33,186 nt of DNA from Eubacteriales bacterium (GCA_030529655.1 JAUMWJ010000025.1:1-33186), one strand, 5' to 3'. Positions 22,551 through 31,732 are shown, counted from the stretch's first letter. Numbers and translations: made by a program. The notes: generated by a model from the letters alone, not told the origin.

Positions 22551-24329
22551 ATGCCGTTTCCCCAACATTTTCTGGACGAGCTGATCGCCCGCAACGATAT
22601 TGTTGATGTGGTGGGCAGTTATGTGACGCTGCAAGCCAAAGGCGGCAGTTATTGGGGCTGTTGTCCGTTTCATAATGAAAAGACCCCCTCGTTCCATGTC
22701 CTGCCGGACAAGCAGTTCTACCATTGCTTCGGCTGCAAAAAGGGCGGCGGTGTGATCAACTTCGTCATGGAGCTGGAGAATCTCTCCTATGCCGATGCCG
22801 TTCGTTTCCTTGCCAAACGCGCCAATATTCCCGTACCGGAGGATGACCGCAATGGCACGGAAAAGCTGCGGCAGCGGATGTTGGCCCTTAACCGTGATGC
22901 CGCACGGTACTACTATGAGGTGCTGCAAAGCAGCGAGGGGGTTGCTGTGCAGGCGTATCTCGATAAGCGTCAGATCCGCCGTCCCATTGCCGTGAAGTTC
23001 GGCATGGGTGCCGCACCCGATAAGTGGGATGCGCTGCTTACCGCCATGACGCAAAAGGGCTATACGAAAAAAGAGCTGTTAGACGCAGGGCTCATTGTGC
23101 AGAATAAAAACGGCGGTTTTTATGACCGTTTTCGCAACCGACTGATCCTGCCCGTTATCGATGTGCGCGGCGATGTGGTGGGCTTTGGCAGCCGTATCAT
23201 CTCAGGTGACGGTGCCAAATATGTGAACACGCCCGAAACCATTACATACAGCAAGCGCCGCGTGCTGTACGGCTTGAATCTGGCGAAAAAAACCAAGCGT
23301 CCCAACATTATTTTGTGCGAAGGCAATCTGGATGTGGTCACGCTGCATCAGGCCGGCTTTGATAACGCGGTGGCCTCCATGGGTACGGCGCTGACGGTGG
23401 AGCAGACACGGCTTCTCAGCCGCTACACCAAGGAGCTGGTGCTGTGTTACGATAACGATAATGCCGGTCAGATGGCCACCCAACGCGCCCTGGAGCTTTT
23501 GAACAACTCCGAGTTCTCCGTCAAGGTGCTGCGCCTGCCCAATCTCATTGTGGACGGTGAGAGTAAGAAGCAGGATGCCGATGATTTCATCAAAAATAAA
23601 GGCCCTGCCGCTTTTGAGGCACTGCTCAGCGGCAGCGAGAACGGCATTGAGTTCCGCATGGCGCAGATTGCCGCCAAGTACGATTTAAAGGATGACCGCG
23701 CCCGTATTGCCTATGCAGCAGAAATCAGCGAGGAGCTGTCCGGGCTGCAAAACGCGGTGGAGCGGGAGGTGTATACCGTCCGCGCAGCGGAAGCCGCCGG
23801 ATTAACACCGGAGGTACTCCGTTTGGAAATCGGGAAAGCCGGCAAACGCCGCATGAAAAAAGAGCACAAGGCGCAGGAGCGTCGGGAGCTGAATCCCGCC
23901 GTCACACGCCAGCCCGTTGAGCGAGGTATGCGCTATGACAACCTGCGAAGCGCCATGGCGGAGGAAGGTGTACTGCGTCTGCTGCTGCTGGATGACAGCT
24001 TGTTTTCCAACATATCGCCGCTGACTGAAAGCGATTTCTCCTCGCCGCTATTGGGCAAGGTGTATGACCGACTTTGGCATATGCGGCCATGTGAGCAGTC
24101 GCGGGCCTTGGCAATACTGGGCGGTGAACTGACAAAAGAGGAAATGAACCACCTTACCGCCATTTTGCAAAAACCGGAATCCATGTCCAATGCCGCGCAG
24201 GCGTTGGCGGATTATATACGCATCATCCGCGAAGAAGCAAATCGGCGCCAGGGCGCAGGGCAAGACCTGCTGGCACTGGCACGGGATACATACAAAGAAA
24301 AAAAGGGTTATGGAGGAAAGCAATCATGA
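22551..24329 (+). CDS. dnaG: DNA primase
   Basis: DnaG makes RNA primers for replication. The 592-residue product begins at 22551 with AAAGGAGGT 8 bases upstream. An N-terminal CHC2 zinc finger spans about residues 40-64 ([12 protein letters not shown]... HCFGC). The RNA-polymerase core has [13 protein letters not shown], and [20 protein letters not shown]. The TOPRIM domain has [16 protein letters not shown] and CYDNDNAG. The C-terminal helicase-interacting region follows from about 440. A start 21 bases earlier would put the ribosome site inside the gene. It overlaps rpoD by 4 bases. Confidence 0.97.
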   Translation: MPFPQHFLDELIARNDIVDVVGSYVTLQAKGGSYWGCCPFHNEKTPSFHVLPDKQFYHCFGCKKGGGVINFVMELENLSYADAVRFLAKRANIPVPEDDRNGTEKLRQRMLALNRDAARYYYEVLQSSEGVAVQAYLDKRQIRRPIAVKFGMGAAPDKWDALLTAMTQKGYTKKELLDAGLIVQNKNGGFYDRFRNRLILPVIDVRGDVVGFGSRIISGDGAKYVNTPETITYSKRRVLYGLNLAKKTKRPNIILCEGNLDVVTLHQAGFDNAVASMGTALTVEQTRLLSRYTKELVLCYDNDNAGQMATQRALELLNNSEFSVKVLRLPNLIVDGESKKQDADDFIKNKGPAAFEALLSGSENGIEFRMAQIAAKYDLKDDRARIAYAAEISEELSGLQNAVEREVYTVRAAEAAGLTPEVLRLEIGKAGKRRMKKEHKAQERRELNPAVTRQPVERGMRYDNLRSAMAEEGVLRLLLLDDSLFSNISPLTESDFSSPLLGKVYDRLWHMRPCEQSRALAILGGELTKEEMNHLTAILQKPESMSNAAQALADYIRIIREEANRRQGAGQDLLALARDTYKEKKGYGGKQS

Positions 24330-25657
24330 GTGAAGAATTGACCAATCAGCAGTTGGAAGAGATGGCCGATCAGCTTTTGGCTGAAAACAACAAGGAAAAG
24401 GATATGAAGAAAAAAGGCAAGCTGGATGATAAGACCATTGCGTCTCTGCCTGCCGCATCCTTGCTGATGAGCAACGAAAAGCTGAAAGAGTTATTTATCA
24501 AGGGCAAGAAAAAGGGCAAACTGGATTCCGGCGAATTAAGCGAAGTGCTGGATTCCATGGATCTGGACAGTGAGCAGATGGATCACATCTATGATTCTCT
24601 GGAAATGCTGGGCATTGAGGTAGGCAGCGAAGATTTTCTTGCCGAACTGCCCGATGACATCGAGCCTCCTCTGGAGGAGATCGCCGAGATCGACGAAGAG
24701 GAGCTGGTGGATCCCAACACACTGGTGGACAGCTTTAACATTGACGATCCCGTGCGTATGTACCTCAAAGAGATTGGCAAGGTACCCCTGTTGACCGGCG
24801 ATGAGGAAGTGTATTTGGCCACCTCCATGTCGGAGGGCACTCTGGCGAAGGCCCGTCTTTCACAGGCAGAGGAAAACGGCGAAGTAATTCCCACCGAGGA
24901 AATGGATGAATTGAAGGCCCTCATTAAGAAAGGTGAAAAGAGCAAGCAGAAGCTGGCAGAAGCCAATCTGCGTCTGGTTGTGTCTATTGCCAAACGCTAT
25001 GTAGGCCGCGGTATGCTGTTCCTCGATCTCATTCAGGAGGGCAATCTGGGTCTTATTAAGGCGGTGGAAAAGTTCGACTATACCAAGGGCTACAAGTTCT
25101 CCACCTATGCTACCTGGTGGATCCGTCAGGCCATCACCCGTGCCATTGCCGATCAGGCGCGTACCATCCGTATCCCCGTGCATATGGTGGAAACCATCAA
25201 CAAGGTGATCCGCGTCAGCCGTCAGCTTCTGCAGGAGCTGGGTCACGATCCCACTCCCGAGGAGATCTCCGAAGAAATGGGGATGCCCGTGGATAAGGTG
25301 CGTGAGATTTTGAAGATCGCGCAGGAGCCCGTATCGTTGGAAACGCCCATCGGTGAGGAGGAGGACTCTCATCTGGGCGACTTTATTCCCGATGAAGGTG
25401 CTTCCGAGCCCTCTGAGGCCGCCAGCTTTACGCTGCTCAAGGAACAACTGGTGGATGTGCTCAGCACCCTGACTCCTCGTGAAGAAAAGGTGCTGAAGCT
25501 GCGCTTCGGTATTGAGGATGGCCGCACTCGCACGCTGGAAGAAGTGGGCAGGGAGTTTAATGTCACCCGTGAGCGTATCCGTCAGATCGAAGCCAAAGCG
25601 CTTCGCAAGCTGCGCCATCCCAGCCGCAGCAAGAAGCTGAAGGACTTCCTGAATTGA
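24326..25657 (+). CDS. rpoD: RNA polymerase primary sigma factor
   Basis: The housekeeping sigma factor (sigma-A type). The 443-residue product has an acidic, charged region 1.1 (about 1-130), region 1.2 ([18 protein letters not shown]), and region 2 with [31 protein letters not shown] and [17 protein letters not shown]. Region 3 follows, and region 4 has [30 protein letters not shown]. The match to the -35/-10 promoters read throughout this window is as expected. It overlaps dnaG by 4 bases, the classical macromolecular-synthesis arrangement but without rpsU. Confidence 0.98.
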   Translation: MSEELTNQQLEEMADQLLAENNKEKDMKKKGKLDDKTIASLPAASLLMSNEKLKELFIKGKKKGKLDSGELSEVLDSMDLDSEQMDHIYDSLEMLGIEVGSEDFLAELPDDIEPPLEEIAEIDEEELVDPNTLVDSFNIDDPVRMYLKEIGKVPLLTGDEEVYLATSMSEGTLAKARLSQAEENGEVIPTEEMDELKALIKKGEKSKQKLAEANLRLVVSIAKRYVGRGMLFLDLIQEGNLGLIKAVEKFDYTKGYKFSTYATWWIRQAITRAIADQARTIRIPVHMVETINKVIRVSRQLLQELGHDPTPEEISEEMGMPVDKVREILKIAQEPVSLETPIGEEEDSHLGDFIPDEGASEPSEAASFTLLKEQLVDVLSTLTPREEKVLKLRFGIEDGRTRTLEEVGREFNVTRERIRQIEAKALRKLRHPSRSKKLKDFLN

Positions 25658-25667
25658 GGTAACCGCT

Positions 25668-25997
25668 ATGACATTAGATTTAGAACATATGCCCCTGCAG
25701 GATCTGCCCCACTTTAAGGGCGGCGAAGGCATAGCACAGGGCAAAATGCACGTGGATGATATGGGTAAAATCGCACTGCTGACGCTGCCGGTGGGTACCT
25801 CCATCGGGGTCCACACCCATGAGGATAGCTGCGAAGTCATTCGTTTTCTCTCCGGCACCGGCATCATGATCGATGACGACACTCAGCTACCCATCACACC
25901 GGGTATGTGCCACTACTGTCCCAAGGGCCACAGCCACGGCATCATCAATAACGGCATCGAGCCGCTGATCATGTGGGCTGTGATTCCCAACTGTTGA
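25668..25997 (+). CDS. Small cupin-domain protein
   Basis: The 109-residue product is a single cupin barrel. Motif 1 is GVHTHEDSCEVIRFLSGTG (about 44-62) with His46, His48 and Glu53. Motif 2 is PGMCHYCPKGHSHGIIN (about 78-94). The metal-ligand set looks complete, so it probably binds a divalent metal. Substrate and reaction cannot be read from the sequence. GAGGT overlapping the rpoD stop serves as ribosome site. It lies between rpoD and murE, in the same direction and with 30 bases or less on either side. Confidence 0.9.
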   Translation: MTLDLEHMPLQDLPHFKGGEGIAQGKMHVDDMGKIALLTLPVGTSIGVHTHEDSCEVIRFLSGTGIMIDDDTQLPITPGMCHYCPKGHSHGIINNGIEPLIMWAVIPNC

Positions 25998-26027
25998 GCC
26001 ATTCCCACGCTCAAGGAGAAACAGATT

Positions 26028-27518
26028 ATGAAATATACACAAGAATTGGCAGAGCTTCTCAAAGTGCACGATCTGCTCGCCGCCGGGGACATTCCCTCTA
26101 TTGCCATCAGCGGCATTTCCAACGATTCCCGTCAGGTGAAATCGGGCGATCTCTTCATCTGCAAGGGCTATGCCTTTAAGCCGGAGTATCTGCATATGGC
26201 GGCACAGCGTGGTGCCGTGTGCTATATGGCCCAGCAGCCCATTGAAGGTGTCTCTCTCCCCTGCCTGCTCGTCAACGATGTGCGTAAGGCGCAGAGTCTG
26301 GCGGCTATCTGGTTTTATGACGATCCCTCCGCTTCCCTGACGATGATCGGCGTGACCGGCACCAAGGGAAAATCCACCACCGCCGGCATGACACAGGCGA
26401 TCATGAATGCCATCACCGGACATAAAACAGGTCTGATCAGCGGTGTGAGCTTCTGTGTGGGCTGCGATGTAGATGCGCCGGTCCTGACCACGCCGGAGTC
26501 CTTGGACTTCCAGCATTTGCTGTCCCTGATCCGCGATAACGGTCTGGGCGTTGCCACAACGGAAATTTCCAGTCAGTCCTACAAGGTGCATCGCGTCTAC
26601 GGACTGCATTTTGATTACGGTGTTTTCCTGAACATCAGTCCCGATCATTTGGGCGAGCATGAGCACCCCGACATGGCAGATTACCTTGCCTGCAAGCTGG
26701 AGCTGCTGAAAAATTCCGACACCGCCATTATCAACATTGCCTCCGATTATTTTGACACCATCTACGCCACCGCCAAGTCCCATTGTAAGCGTGTGTTGCT
26801 GGTGGGCAATGACCGTGATGAGTGCGATTATAATGTGCACGATATTCAAAAGCAGCCTCGCGGTTACAGCTTCCTGGTTTCAGAGAAGAAAACCGGCCAA
26901 ACCCACGCATACAGCATCGCCATGGAGGGACAGTTCAACATTACCAACGCCGTGGCAGCCATTGCTATTGGCCGTGAAGAGCAGGGCGATCCTGCGGTCA
27001 TCGCTGATGCGCTGGCGGATGCTGTCATTGCAGGCCGTGCCGACTTCTATCACGGCAGTGATCTGCGTGTGTTGGTCAGCTATATGCACAACGGCATCAG
27101 TTGCCGATCTGCATTGGATGGTGTCCTGCAGGACTTCCCCGGCTCCTATATTACGATTGTGCAGGGTATGTCCGGCTCCCGTTCGGAGCTGCGTTTGCAC
27201 GATTTGGGTGATATTTGCGGCAAATATGCGGATCGCCTGTACTGCACATCGGAAAATCCCACCTTTGATGATCCTCTGGATCTGTGTATGCGACTGGCTC
27301 ATGCATCAGCAGACGGCAAAGCCGAGATCGTGATCGAGCCCAACCGCAGTCGCGCTATTGAACGCGCCATCTGTGAGGCACCAGCTGATTCCATCGTGGT
27401 TGTGGGCGGCAAGGGCAACGAGGAGTTCCAGATCGTCGGGGCGGACTATGTCTATTATGAATCCGATCCTGTGGCAGTGAAGCGCGCGTTGGATATGCGC
27501 GAGAAGCAACACGGATAA
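26028..27518 (+). CDS. murE: MurE-type UDP-MurNAc-L-Ala-D-Glu ligase, resembling the L-lysine-adding branch
   Basis: The 496-residue product is a Mur ligase that adds the third peptide residue. The N-terminal domain has SNDSRQVKSGDLFICKG. The central ATPase has GVTGTKGKSTTAG (about 105-117), LTTPESLDF, ISSQSYKVHRVYGL and FLNISPDHLGEHEHP. The C-terminal domain has SYMHNG where most have YAHTPD, and TSENPTFDDP where meso-DAP enzymes have DNPR. Wording such as GTKGKT, TTPES, VHRVYGL and HNG recalls streptococcal L-Lys MurE from memory. Added residue is therefore uncertain. Downstream of rpoD and the cupin gene with AAGGAGAAA as ribosome site. Confidence 0.88.
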   Translation: MKYTQELAELLKVHDLLAAGDIPSIAISGISNDSRQVKSGDLFICKGYAFKPEYLHMAAQRGAVCYMAQQPIEGVSLPCLLVNDVRKAQSLAAIWFYDDPSASLTMIGVTGTKGKSTTAGMTQAIMNAITGHKTGLISGVSFCVGCDVDAPVLTTPESLDFQHLLSLIRDNGLGVATTEISSQSYKVHRVYGLHFDYGVFLNISPDHLGEHEHPDMADYLACKLELLKNSDTAIINIASDYFDTIYATAKSHCKRVLLVGNDRDECDYNVHDIQKQPRGYSFLVSEKKTGQTHAYSIAMEGQFNITNAVAAIAIGREEQGDPAVIADALADAVIAGRADFYHGSDLRVLVSYMHNGISCRSALDGVLQDFPGSYITIVQGMSGSRSELRLHDLGDICGKYADRLYCTSENPTFDDPLDLCMRLAHASADGKAEIVIEPNRSRAIERAICEAPADSIVVVGGKGNEEFQIVGADYVYYESDPVAVKRALDMREKQHG

Positions 27519-27565
27519 ACAGCAAAGCGGCACGGTGATCAACCTTGCCGCTTTGTCATAGGCAA

Positions 27566-27603
27566 AAAAAAGAAGCTGTGACTTTCGTCACAGCTTCTTT
27601 TTT
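27566..27603. terminator. Bidirectional terminator between murE and rplL
   Basis: A 17-bp stem: AAAAAAGAAGCTGTGAC (27566-27582) with GTCACAGCTTCTTTTTT (27587-27603), loop TTTC. T-runs occur on both strands. A second 10-bp hairpin at 27523-27555 lies just before it. Confidence 0.95.
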
Positions 27604-27621
27604 GATCAAATGTAAGATAAC

Positions 27622-27993
27622 TTACTTCAGCTCGACCTTGCCGCCGACTTCCTCGAACTGCTTCTTCAGCGCCTCGGCGTCTTCCTTGGACACGCCTTCC
27701 TTCAGAGTGGTGGGGCAACCCTCAACAGCAGCCTTAGCCTCGGCCAGACCCAGACCCATGACCTCGCGGACAACCTTGATGACCTTGATCTTGGTAGCAG
27801 CATCGAAACCGGTCAGAACGACATCGAAGTCGGTCTTCTCTTCAGCAGCGGGAGCAGCAGCGCCGGCAGCAGGAGCAGCCATAGCAGCGGCGGAAACGCC
27901 GAATTCTTCTTCCAGAGCGTGAACCAGCTCGGACAGTTCCAGAACGGTCAAACCCTTGATCTCTTCGATCATAGCAGTAATCTTCTCAGACAT
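27622..27993 (-). CDS. rplL: Ribosomal protein L7/L12
   Basis: The stalk protein that recruits translation factors to the 50S subunit. The 123-residue product has the N-terminal dimerisation domain ([26 protein letters not shown]), the Ala/Gly-rich hinge ([17 protein letters not shown], about 35-51) and the factor-binding C-terminal domain ([40 protein letters not shown]...). Last gene of the cluster, downstream of rplJ by 77 bases, so both are expressed from the L10 leader promoter. Confidence 0.98.
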   Translation of the reverse strand: MSEKITAMIEEIKGLTVLELSELVHALEEEFGVSAAAMAAPAAGAAAPAAEEKTDFDVVLTGFDAATKIKVIKVVREVMGLGLAEAKAAVEGCPTTLKEGVSKEDAEALKKQFEEVGGKVELK

Positions 27994-28070
27994 TTTGATA
28001 TCCTCCTAATTGTAAGATAATTTTTTAATGATTGTACGGACAGAATCCTGTCCATGCAGGGGAAAACCGA

Positions 28071-28592
28071 TTATTCGGCAGCAGCTTCGACAGGAGCGCC
28101 GTCCTTCTCGGCAATCTGCTTCAGCACGCAAGCCAGAGCGGAAATGGGAGCCAGCATGGTACCCAGAACCTGAGCCTGCAGTACGGGCAGAGCGGGGATA
28201 GCAGCCAGAGCATTGATGGTATCCAGGGAAACGACCTTGCCGTCCATGAAGCCACCCTTGATCTCGAACTTGCCATTGAGCTTCTTTGCGTAATCAGCAA
28301 TCACACGGGCAGGAGCGACGGGATCGTCAGCGCAGATAGCCAGAGAAGTGGTACCGTTGAGCTGCTCGTCCAGTTCCTGAAGACCGCAGTTGTTGAAAGC
28401 AAAGCGCAGCAGGGTATTCTTGATAACAGAATAGTCAATGTTGTTCTCGCGGCAATCAGCGCGCAGAGCGGTATCCTCTGCCACGGTGATGCCCTTGTAA
28501 TCAACGATGACACCGGCGGCAGCGTTCTGAACCTTCTCGGTCAGAGCGGCCACGATTGCCTGCTTTTCAGACAGAACTTTTGCGTTGGGCAT
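28071..28592 (-). CDS. rplJ: Ribosomal protein L10
   Basis: Anchors L7/L12 to 23S rRNA and represses its own operon by binding the leader. The 173-residue product has the N-terminal LSEKQAIVAALTEKVQNA, the core VIVDYKGITVAEDTALRADCRENN with KNTLLRFA, and the C-terminal L7/L12-binding helix (VLGTMLAPISALACVLKQIAEK). AGGTGAAATCAAAGA lies before the ATG. Controlled by the structured leader at 28613-28741. Confidence 0.97.
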   Translation of the reverse strand: MPNAKVLSEKQAIVAALTEKVQNAAAGVIVDYKGITVAEDTALRADCRENNIDYSVIKNTLLRFAFNNCGLQELDEQLNGTTSLAICADDPVAPARVIADYAKKLNGKFEIKGGFMDGKVVSLDTINALAAIPALPVLQAQVLGTMLAPISALACVLKQIAEKDGAPVEAAAE

Positions 28593-28612
28593 TCTTTGAT
28601 TTCACCTCCATG

Positions 28613-28741
28613 AGAATTGTAGGTGCGTTCAAAAGGAAACCGTCCTCTTATCGCAAGACAAGAGGACGGTAAAGCAATCAAAATGATTCGCCATCCTCGG
28701 CAGGACTTACGGCTTACGCCACCTGCTGTCTTTGGAACGCA
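28613..28741 (-). ncRNA. Ribosomal protein L10 leader
   Basis: The transcript from the promoter at 28748-28776 contains the conserved L10-binding stretch, read on the minus strand as AGACAGCAGGTGGCG, then TAAGTCCTGCCGAGG (about 28733-28692). This matches the Rfam L10_leader consensus as I remember it. Nearer to rplJ is an 11-bp hairpin (ACCGTCCTCTT 28639-28649 with AAGAGGACGGT 28660-28670) followed by a weak TTTCCTTTTG, which could act as an attenuator or anti-terminator partner. Confidence 0.88.
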
Positions 28742-28747
28742 TCTGAT

Positions 28748-28776
28748 ATTATATCGAAGCGGCCAACCGTTGTCAA
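28748..28776 (-). promoter_or_regulatory. Strong promoter of rplJ-rplL
   Basis: On the minus strand TTGACA (28776-28771), a 17-base spacer and TATAAT (28753-28748): both hexamers are consensus. Confidence 0.95.
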
Positions 28777-28814
28777 CCCCTCAGATATACAAATGAGAAC
28801 ATTTTTTTCAGCTA

Positions 28815-29507
28815 TTACAGCTGCTTGGCGGCGTTCATCTTCACGCCGGGGCCCATGGTGGCAGCAGCCACGCAGGACTTGATATACTGACCCTTGGCAG
28901 CGGCGGGCTTGGCCTTGATGATGGCACCCAGCAGAGCTGCATAGTTCTCATACAGCTTCTCAGCGCCGAAGGAAACCTTACCGATGGGGCAGTGGATGAT
29001 GTTGGTCTTGTCCAGACGGTACTCGACCTTACCGGCCTTGACTTCCTTGACGGCCTTTGCCACATCGGGAGTCACGGTACCGGCCTTGGGGGAGGGCATC
29101 AGACCCTTGGGGCCCAGCACCTTACCGAGACGACCGACAACACCCATCATGTCGGGGGAAGCGACCACCACGTCGAAATCGAACCAGTTTTCCTTCTGGA
29201 TCTTCTCGACCAGATCCATATCGCCAACGAAGTCAGCGCCGGCTTCACGGGCAGCGTCGGCCTTGTCGCCCTTGGCGAAGACCAGAACGCGGGCGGTCTT
29301 ACCGGTGCCGTGAGGCAGCACGATAGCGCCGCGAACCTGCTGGTCAGCGTGACGGGAGTCAACACCCAGCTTGACGTGCAGCTCGACGGTCTCATCGAAC
29401 TTAGCGGAAGCGGTCTTGCAGATCAGCTCCAGACCCTCCTGGGGATCATACAGCATCGCCTTATCGATCTGCTTAGCACTTTCTTTATACTTCTTACCTC
29501 TAAACAT
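28815..29507 (-). CDS. rplA: Ribosomal protein L1
   Basis: L1 forms the mobile stalk at the E site and typically represses its own operon. The 230-residue product has [17 protein letters not shown] at the start, [13 protein letters not shown] near 80, [31 protein letters not shown] at about 123-153 (key conserved block, split here as [13 protein letters not shown] and [10 protein letters not shown]), and KVSFG near the end. It starts 14 bases after rplK, so the two form an operon. Confidence 0.97.
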   Translation of the reverse strand: MFRGKKYKESAKQIDKAMLYDPQEGLELICKTASAKFDETVELHVKLGVDSRHADQQVRGAIVLPHGTGKTARVLVFAKGDKADAAREAGADFVGDMDLVEKIQKENWFDFDVVVASPDMMGVVGRLGKVLGPKGLMPSPKAGTVTPDVAKAVKEVKAGKVEYRLDKTNIIHCPIGKVSFGAEKLYENYAALLGAIIKAKPAAAKGQYIKSCVAAATMGPGVKMNAAKQL

Positions 29508-29521
29508 CTTTTACACCCTCC

Positions 29522-29947
29522 TTATTCGCCAACGACAACGCCCATGGAGCGTGCGGTACCGGCGATCATGCTCATAGCGGATTCCAGGGAAGCCGCGTTC
29601 AGATCGCGCATCTTCAGCTCAGCGATCTTCTGGATGGAGGCCTTGGAGATGGTAGCGACCTTTTCCTTGTTGGGAACGCCGGAACCGGACTCAATGTTGC
29701 ACTCCTTCTTGATCAGAACCGCTGCGGGGGGAGTCTTCGTGATGAAGCTAAAGGAACGGTCAGCATAGACGGTGATCACCACGGGGATGATCAGGCCCAT
29801 GTCGTTCTTGGTGCGCTCATTAAATTCCTTGGTGAAAGCGGCGATATTAACGCCGTGCTGACCCAGAGCGGGGCCAACGGGAGGAGCGGGAGTTGCTTTG
29901 CCCGCGGGAATCTGCAGTTTTACGTAACCGACAACTTTCTGTGCCAT
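29522..29947 (-). CDS. rplK: Ribosomal protein L11
   Basis: L11 binds the GTPase-associated centre of 23S rRNA. The 141-residue product is full-length: [25 protein letters not shown] at the N-terminus (conserved [11 protein letters not shown]), then [15 protein letters not shown], and the C-terminal RNA-binding domain with [16 protein letters not shown] and [21 protein letters not shown] is the ribosome site. A structured 140-base gap separates it from nusG. Confidence 0.98.
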   Translation of the reverse strand: MAQKVVGYVKLQIPAGKATPAPPVGPALGQHGVNIAAFTKEFNERTKNDMGLIIPVVITVYADRSFSFITKTPPAAVLIKKECNIESGSGVPNKEKVATISKASIQKIAELKMRDLNAASLESAMSMIAGTARSMGVVVGE

Positions 29948-30000
29948 GAAAAGGCACCTCCTTCAATAAAATGTGGTAGTAGGAAATCCCCATTGGATCT

Positions 30001-30048
30001 CCACTTTTGGCGAGATGCTTTGCATCTCTCCCACTTGCGCCGAAGTGG
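30001..30048 (-). promoter_or_regulatory. Bulged hairpin in the nusG-rplK leader, candidate L1-binding site
   Basis: An inner perfect stem (GAGATGC 30012-30018 with GCATCTC 30022-30028) sits on an outer stem formed by CCACTT..GGC (30001-30011) and GCCGAAGTGG (30039-30048), with an asymmetric internal loop. In many bacteria L1 binds such a stem with asymmetric loop just upstream of rplK. A further small hairpin lies at 30070-30083 after the nusG stop. Assignment to L1 is inference. Confidence 0.45.
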
Positions 30049-30087
30049 TATTCTTCGGGCTTACCTTTTGCGGCGTTTGCCGCCAAG

Positions 30088-30612
30088 TCAGTTCAGGACT
30101 TCCACCTGATCCAACTCAAGCTCGACAGGGGTTTCTCTGCCGAACATGGAAACCACCACGCGGACCTTGTTCTTGTCCGGTTCGATTTCCTCGACCGTAC
30201 CGGTGAAGCTGGACAAGGGGCCATCCGTGATCTTCACGGTGTCACCCACGTTGTACATCACCACGATCTCGTGCTTCTCCACACCCAGAGCCGCAACTTC
30301 TTCCTCTGTCAGAGGAATGGCCTTGTTGGCAGAGCCAACGAAACCGGTCACGCCGCGGATATTGCGGATCAGATGCCAGGTGTCATCTGTCAGCACCATC
30401 TTCAAAAGCACGTAGCCGGGGAACACTTTGCGTTCCACTTCCTTCATGACACCGCTCTCGGTAACTTCCGTCACGGTTTCCATGGGGATCTCGATCTTGA
30501 GGATCATATCCTCCAGACCGCGGTTGGCAACAAACTTCTCGATGGCCGTTTTTACCGCATTCTCATAACCGGAATAGGTGTGAGCCACGTACCATTTTGC
30601 GTTTTCAGCCAT
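30088..30612 (-). CDS. nusG: Transcription elongation/antitermination factor NusG
   Basis: NusG binds RNA polymerase and affects pausing and rho activity. The 174-residue product has the NGN domain ([22 protein letters not shown] at about 7-28, [29 protein letters not shown]) and a C-terminal KOW domain ([31 protein letters not shown]). It starts 11 bases after secE. Confidence 0.98.
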   Translation of the reverse strand: MAENAKWYVAHTYSGYENAVKTAIEKFVANRGLEDMILKIEIPMETVTEVTESGVMKEVERKVFPGYVLLKMVLTDDTWHLIRNIRGVTGFVGSANKAIPLTEEEVAALGVEKHEIVVMYNVGDTVKITDGPLSSFTGTVEEIEPDKNKVRVVVSMFGRETPVELELDQVEVLN

Positions 30613-30623
30613 GATGCAACCTC

Positions 30624-30839
30624 TTAACCGGCGAACAGACCGATCAAGGTCTTGACTGCCAGAACAGCCACGCCGTCAAAGATCCAGATGCAGGCGCCCA
30701 CCACCAGGGAGCACAGCAGCACGGTGCCGGTGTTCTTGGCGGTAGTCTTACCGTTGGGCCAAACGACTTTCTTCAATTCGCTTCTCATTTCACGGAACCA
30801 CTTACCGTGGTCCTTCTTGACCTTCTTTTCCTCTGCCAT
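30624..30839 (-). CDS. secE: Preprotein translocase subunit SecE
   Basis: SecE is an essential clamp of the SecYEG channel. The 71-residue product has the short Gram-positive form. A charged amphipathic region (KWFREMRSELKKVVWPNGKTT, key residues at about 13-33) precedes a single membrane helix (about 36-66: GTVLLCSLVVGACIWIFDGV). It lies between rpmG and nusG, its usual place. Confidence 0.97.
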   Translation of the reverse strand: MAEEKKVKKDHGKWFREMRSELKKVVWPNGKTTAKNTGTVLLCSLVVGACIWIFDGVAVLAVKTLIGLFAG

Positions 30840-30860
30840 TACTGCATTCTCCTTCCAAAA

Positions 30861-31010
30861 TTACTTGGTTTCGGTATGGACCGTATGCTTCTTGCAGAAG
30901 GGGCAATACTTGTTCATCTCAAGTTTGTCAGGCGTATTCTTCTTGTTCTTCATCGTGTTGTAGTTTCTCTGCTTGCACTCGTTGCAGCGGAGAGTGATTT
31001 TCACGCGCAT
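30861..31010 (-). CDS. rpmG: Ribosomal protein L33
   Basis: A 49-residue protein, [17 protein letters not shown] at the start and [14 protein letters not shown] at the end. It has four cysteines in two CxxC pairs (Cys9, Cys12, Cys36, Cys39 by my count), so it is the zinc-binding (C+) form. AGGAGGTGCC precedes the ATG. First gene of the rpmG-secE-nusG-rplK-rplA run, 21 bases before secE. Confidence 0.96.
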   Translation of the reverse strand: MRVKITLRCNECKQRNYNTMKNKKNTPDKLEMNKYCPFCKKHTVHTETK

Positions 31011-31150
31011 TCTAACGGCACCTCCTTATTAGATTGGTATCTCCCGGCAAGGCCGGGACTACCGACTGCCTCCCTGATCCATGGTCGTCCTTTTTCTGCG
31101 CTCGAAGCGAAAAAGCGCGCAAAAAGAAAGCACCCATTCACAGGTATTGA
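31011..31150 (-). other. About 140-base untranslated leader of rpmG with hairpins
   Basis: Between the promoter at 31153-31181 and rpmG, CTTTTT (31090-31095) can pair with either of two AAAAAG runs (31110-31115 or 31121-31126), with extra GC-rich inner pairs in each case. Nearer the gene, TCCCGGC/GCCGGGA (31048-31054/31058-31064) forms a small hairpin without a T-tract. No tRNA-Trp, which is often found here, is present. Function unknown. Confidence 0.5.
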
Positions 31151-31152
31151 TT

Positions 31153-31181
31153 ATGATAGCACACTTTTCACCCTCGGTCAA
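31153..31181 (-). promoter_or_regulatory. Promoter of the rpmG-secE-nusG-rplK-rplA operon
   Basis: On the minus strand TTGACC (31181-31176), a 17-base spacer and TATCAT (31158-31153). Confidence 0.85.
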
Positions 31182-31232
31182 CCATTTTTTCGGTAAAAAT
31201 ACGGCAATTTCCTATTTTATTTTCCGTTTTGG

Positions 31233-31261
31233 TTGCGGGAAATGAAAAAATCGTGTATGAT
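31233..31261 (+). promoter_or_regulatory. Promoter of ruvX and the flavoprotein gene
   Basis: TTGCGG (31233-31238), a 17-base spacer and TATGAT (31256-31261), 45 bases before the ruvX ATG. Confidence 0.65.
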
Positions 31262-31306
31262 GGAGAAAATATGTTTTGAACATACCGTATACCGAGGTAA
31301 TTGACG

Positions 31307-31732
31307 ATGAAAATCATGGCCATTGACTACGGCGATGCCCATACCGGCATTGCCATTTCCGACTTCACCTGTACGCTGGCGGGCTTCTCCACGGTCATCA
31401 ACACCCGCAAGCAGGAGCAGGTGGTCTCGGAGATCAAAAAGATCATCGCCGAGCACGGCGTCACCGAGCTGGTGCTGGGCTATCCCAAGAACATGGACGG
31501 CACCTTAGGCCCACGCGCCGAAAAATGTGAGGCACTGGCGGCGGTACTGCGTGACACCACCGCTCTCCCCGTTACTTTATGGGACGAACGCCGCAGCACC
31601 GTGGAGGCCCACGCCATCCTGTTTAACAATGGCAAAAACGGCAAGCAGCGCAAGAAAGTGGTGGATGCGGTGGCCGCCAGTCTGATGTTGGAGGGTTATC
31701 TGACTCGCCGCAAACTGGAGGGTACGCTATGA
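31307..31732 (+). CDS. ruvX: RuvX/YqgF putative Holliday junction resolvase
   Basis: The 141-residue product is an RNase H-fold nuclease of the YqgF family, which takes part in rRNA 5' processing and junction resolution. MAIDYGDAHTGIAISD holds the first catalytic Asp (near residue 6), LVLGYPKNMDGTLGPRAEKC the central motif and VTLWDERRSTVEA the second conserved Asp/Glu set. VVDAVAASLMLEGYL closes the site with another Asp. The ATG at 31307 has GAGGT at 8 bases. A TTG 6 bases earlier is too close to that site. It overlaps the next gene by 4 bases. Confidence 0.95.
   Translation: MKIMAIDYGDAHTGIAISDFTCTLAGFSTVINTRKQEQVVSEIKKIIAEHGVTELVLGYPKNMDGTLGPRAEKCEALAAVLRDTTALPVTLWDERRSTVEAHAILFNNGKNGKQRKKVVDAVAASLMLEGYLTRRKLEGTL

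Noticed and set aside
24860-25882. 340-residue minus-strand frame across rpoD and the cupin gene
   Set aside because: It is the antisense of highly conserved sigma factor sequence and has no promoter or ribosome site.
27523-27555. 10-bp hairpin after murE as a stand-alone terminator
   Set aside because: No T-tract follows it, and the far better terminator at 27566-27603 comes immediately after.
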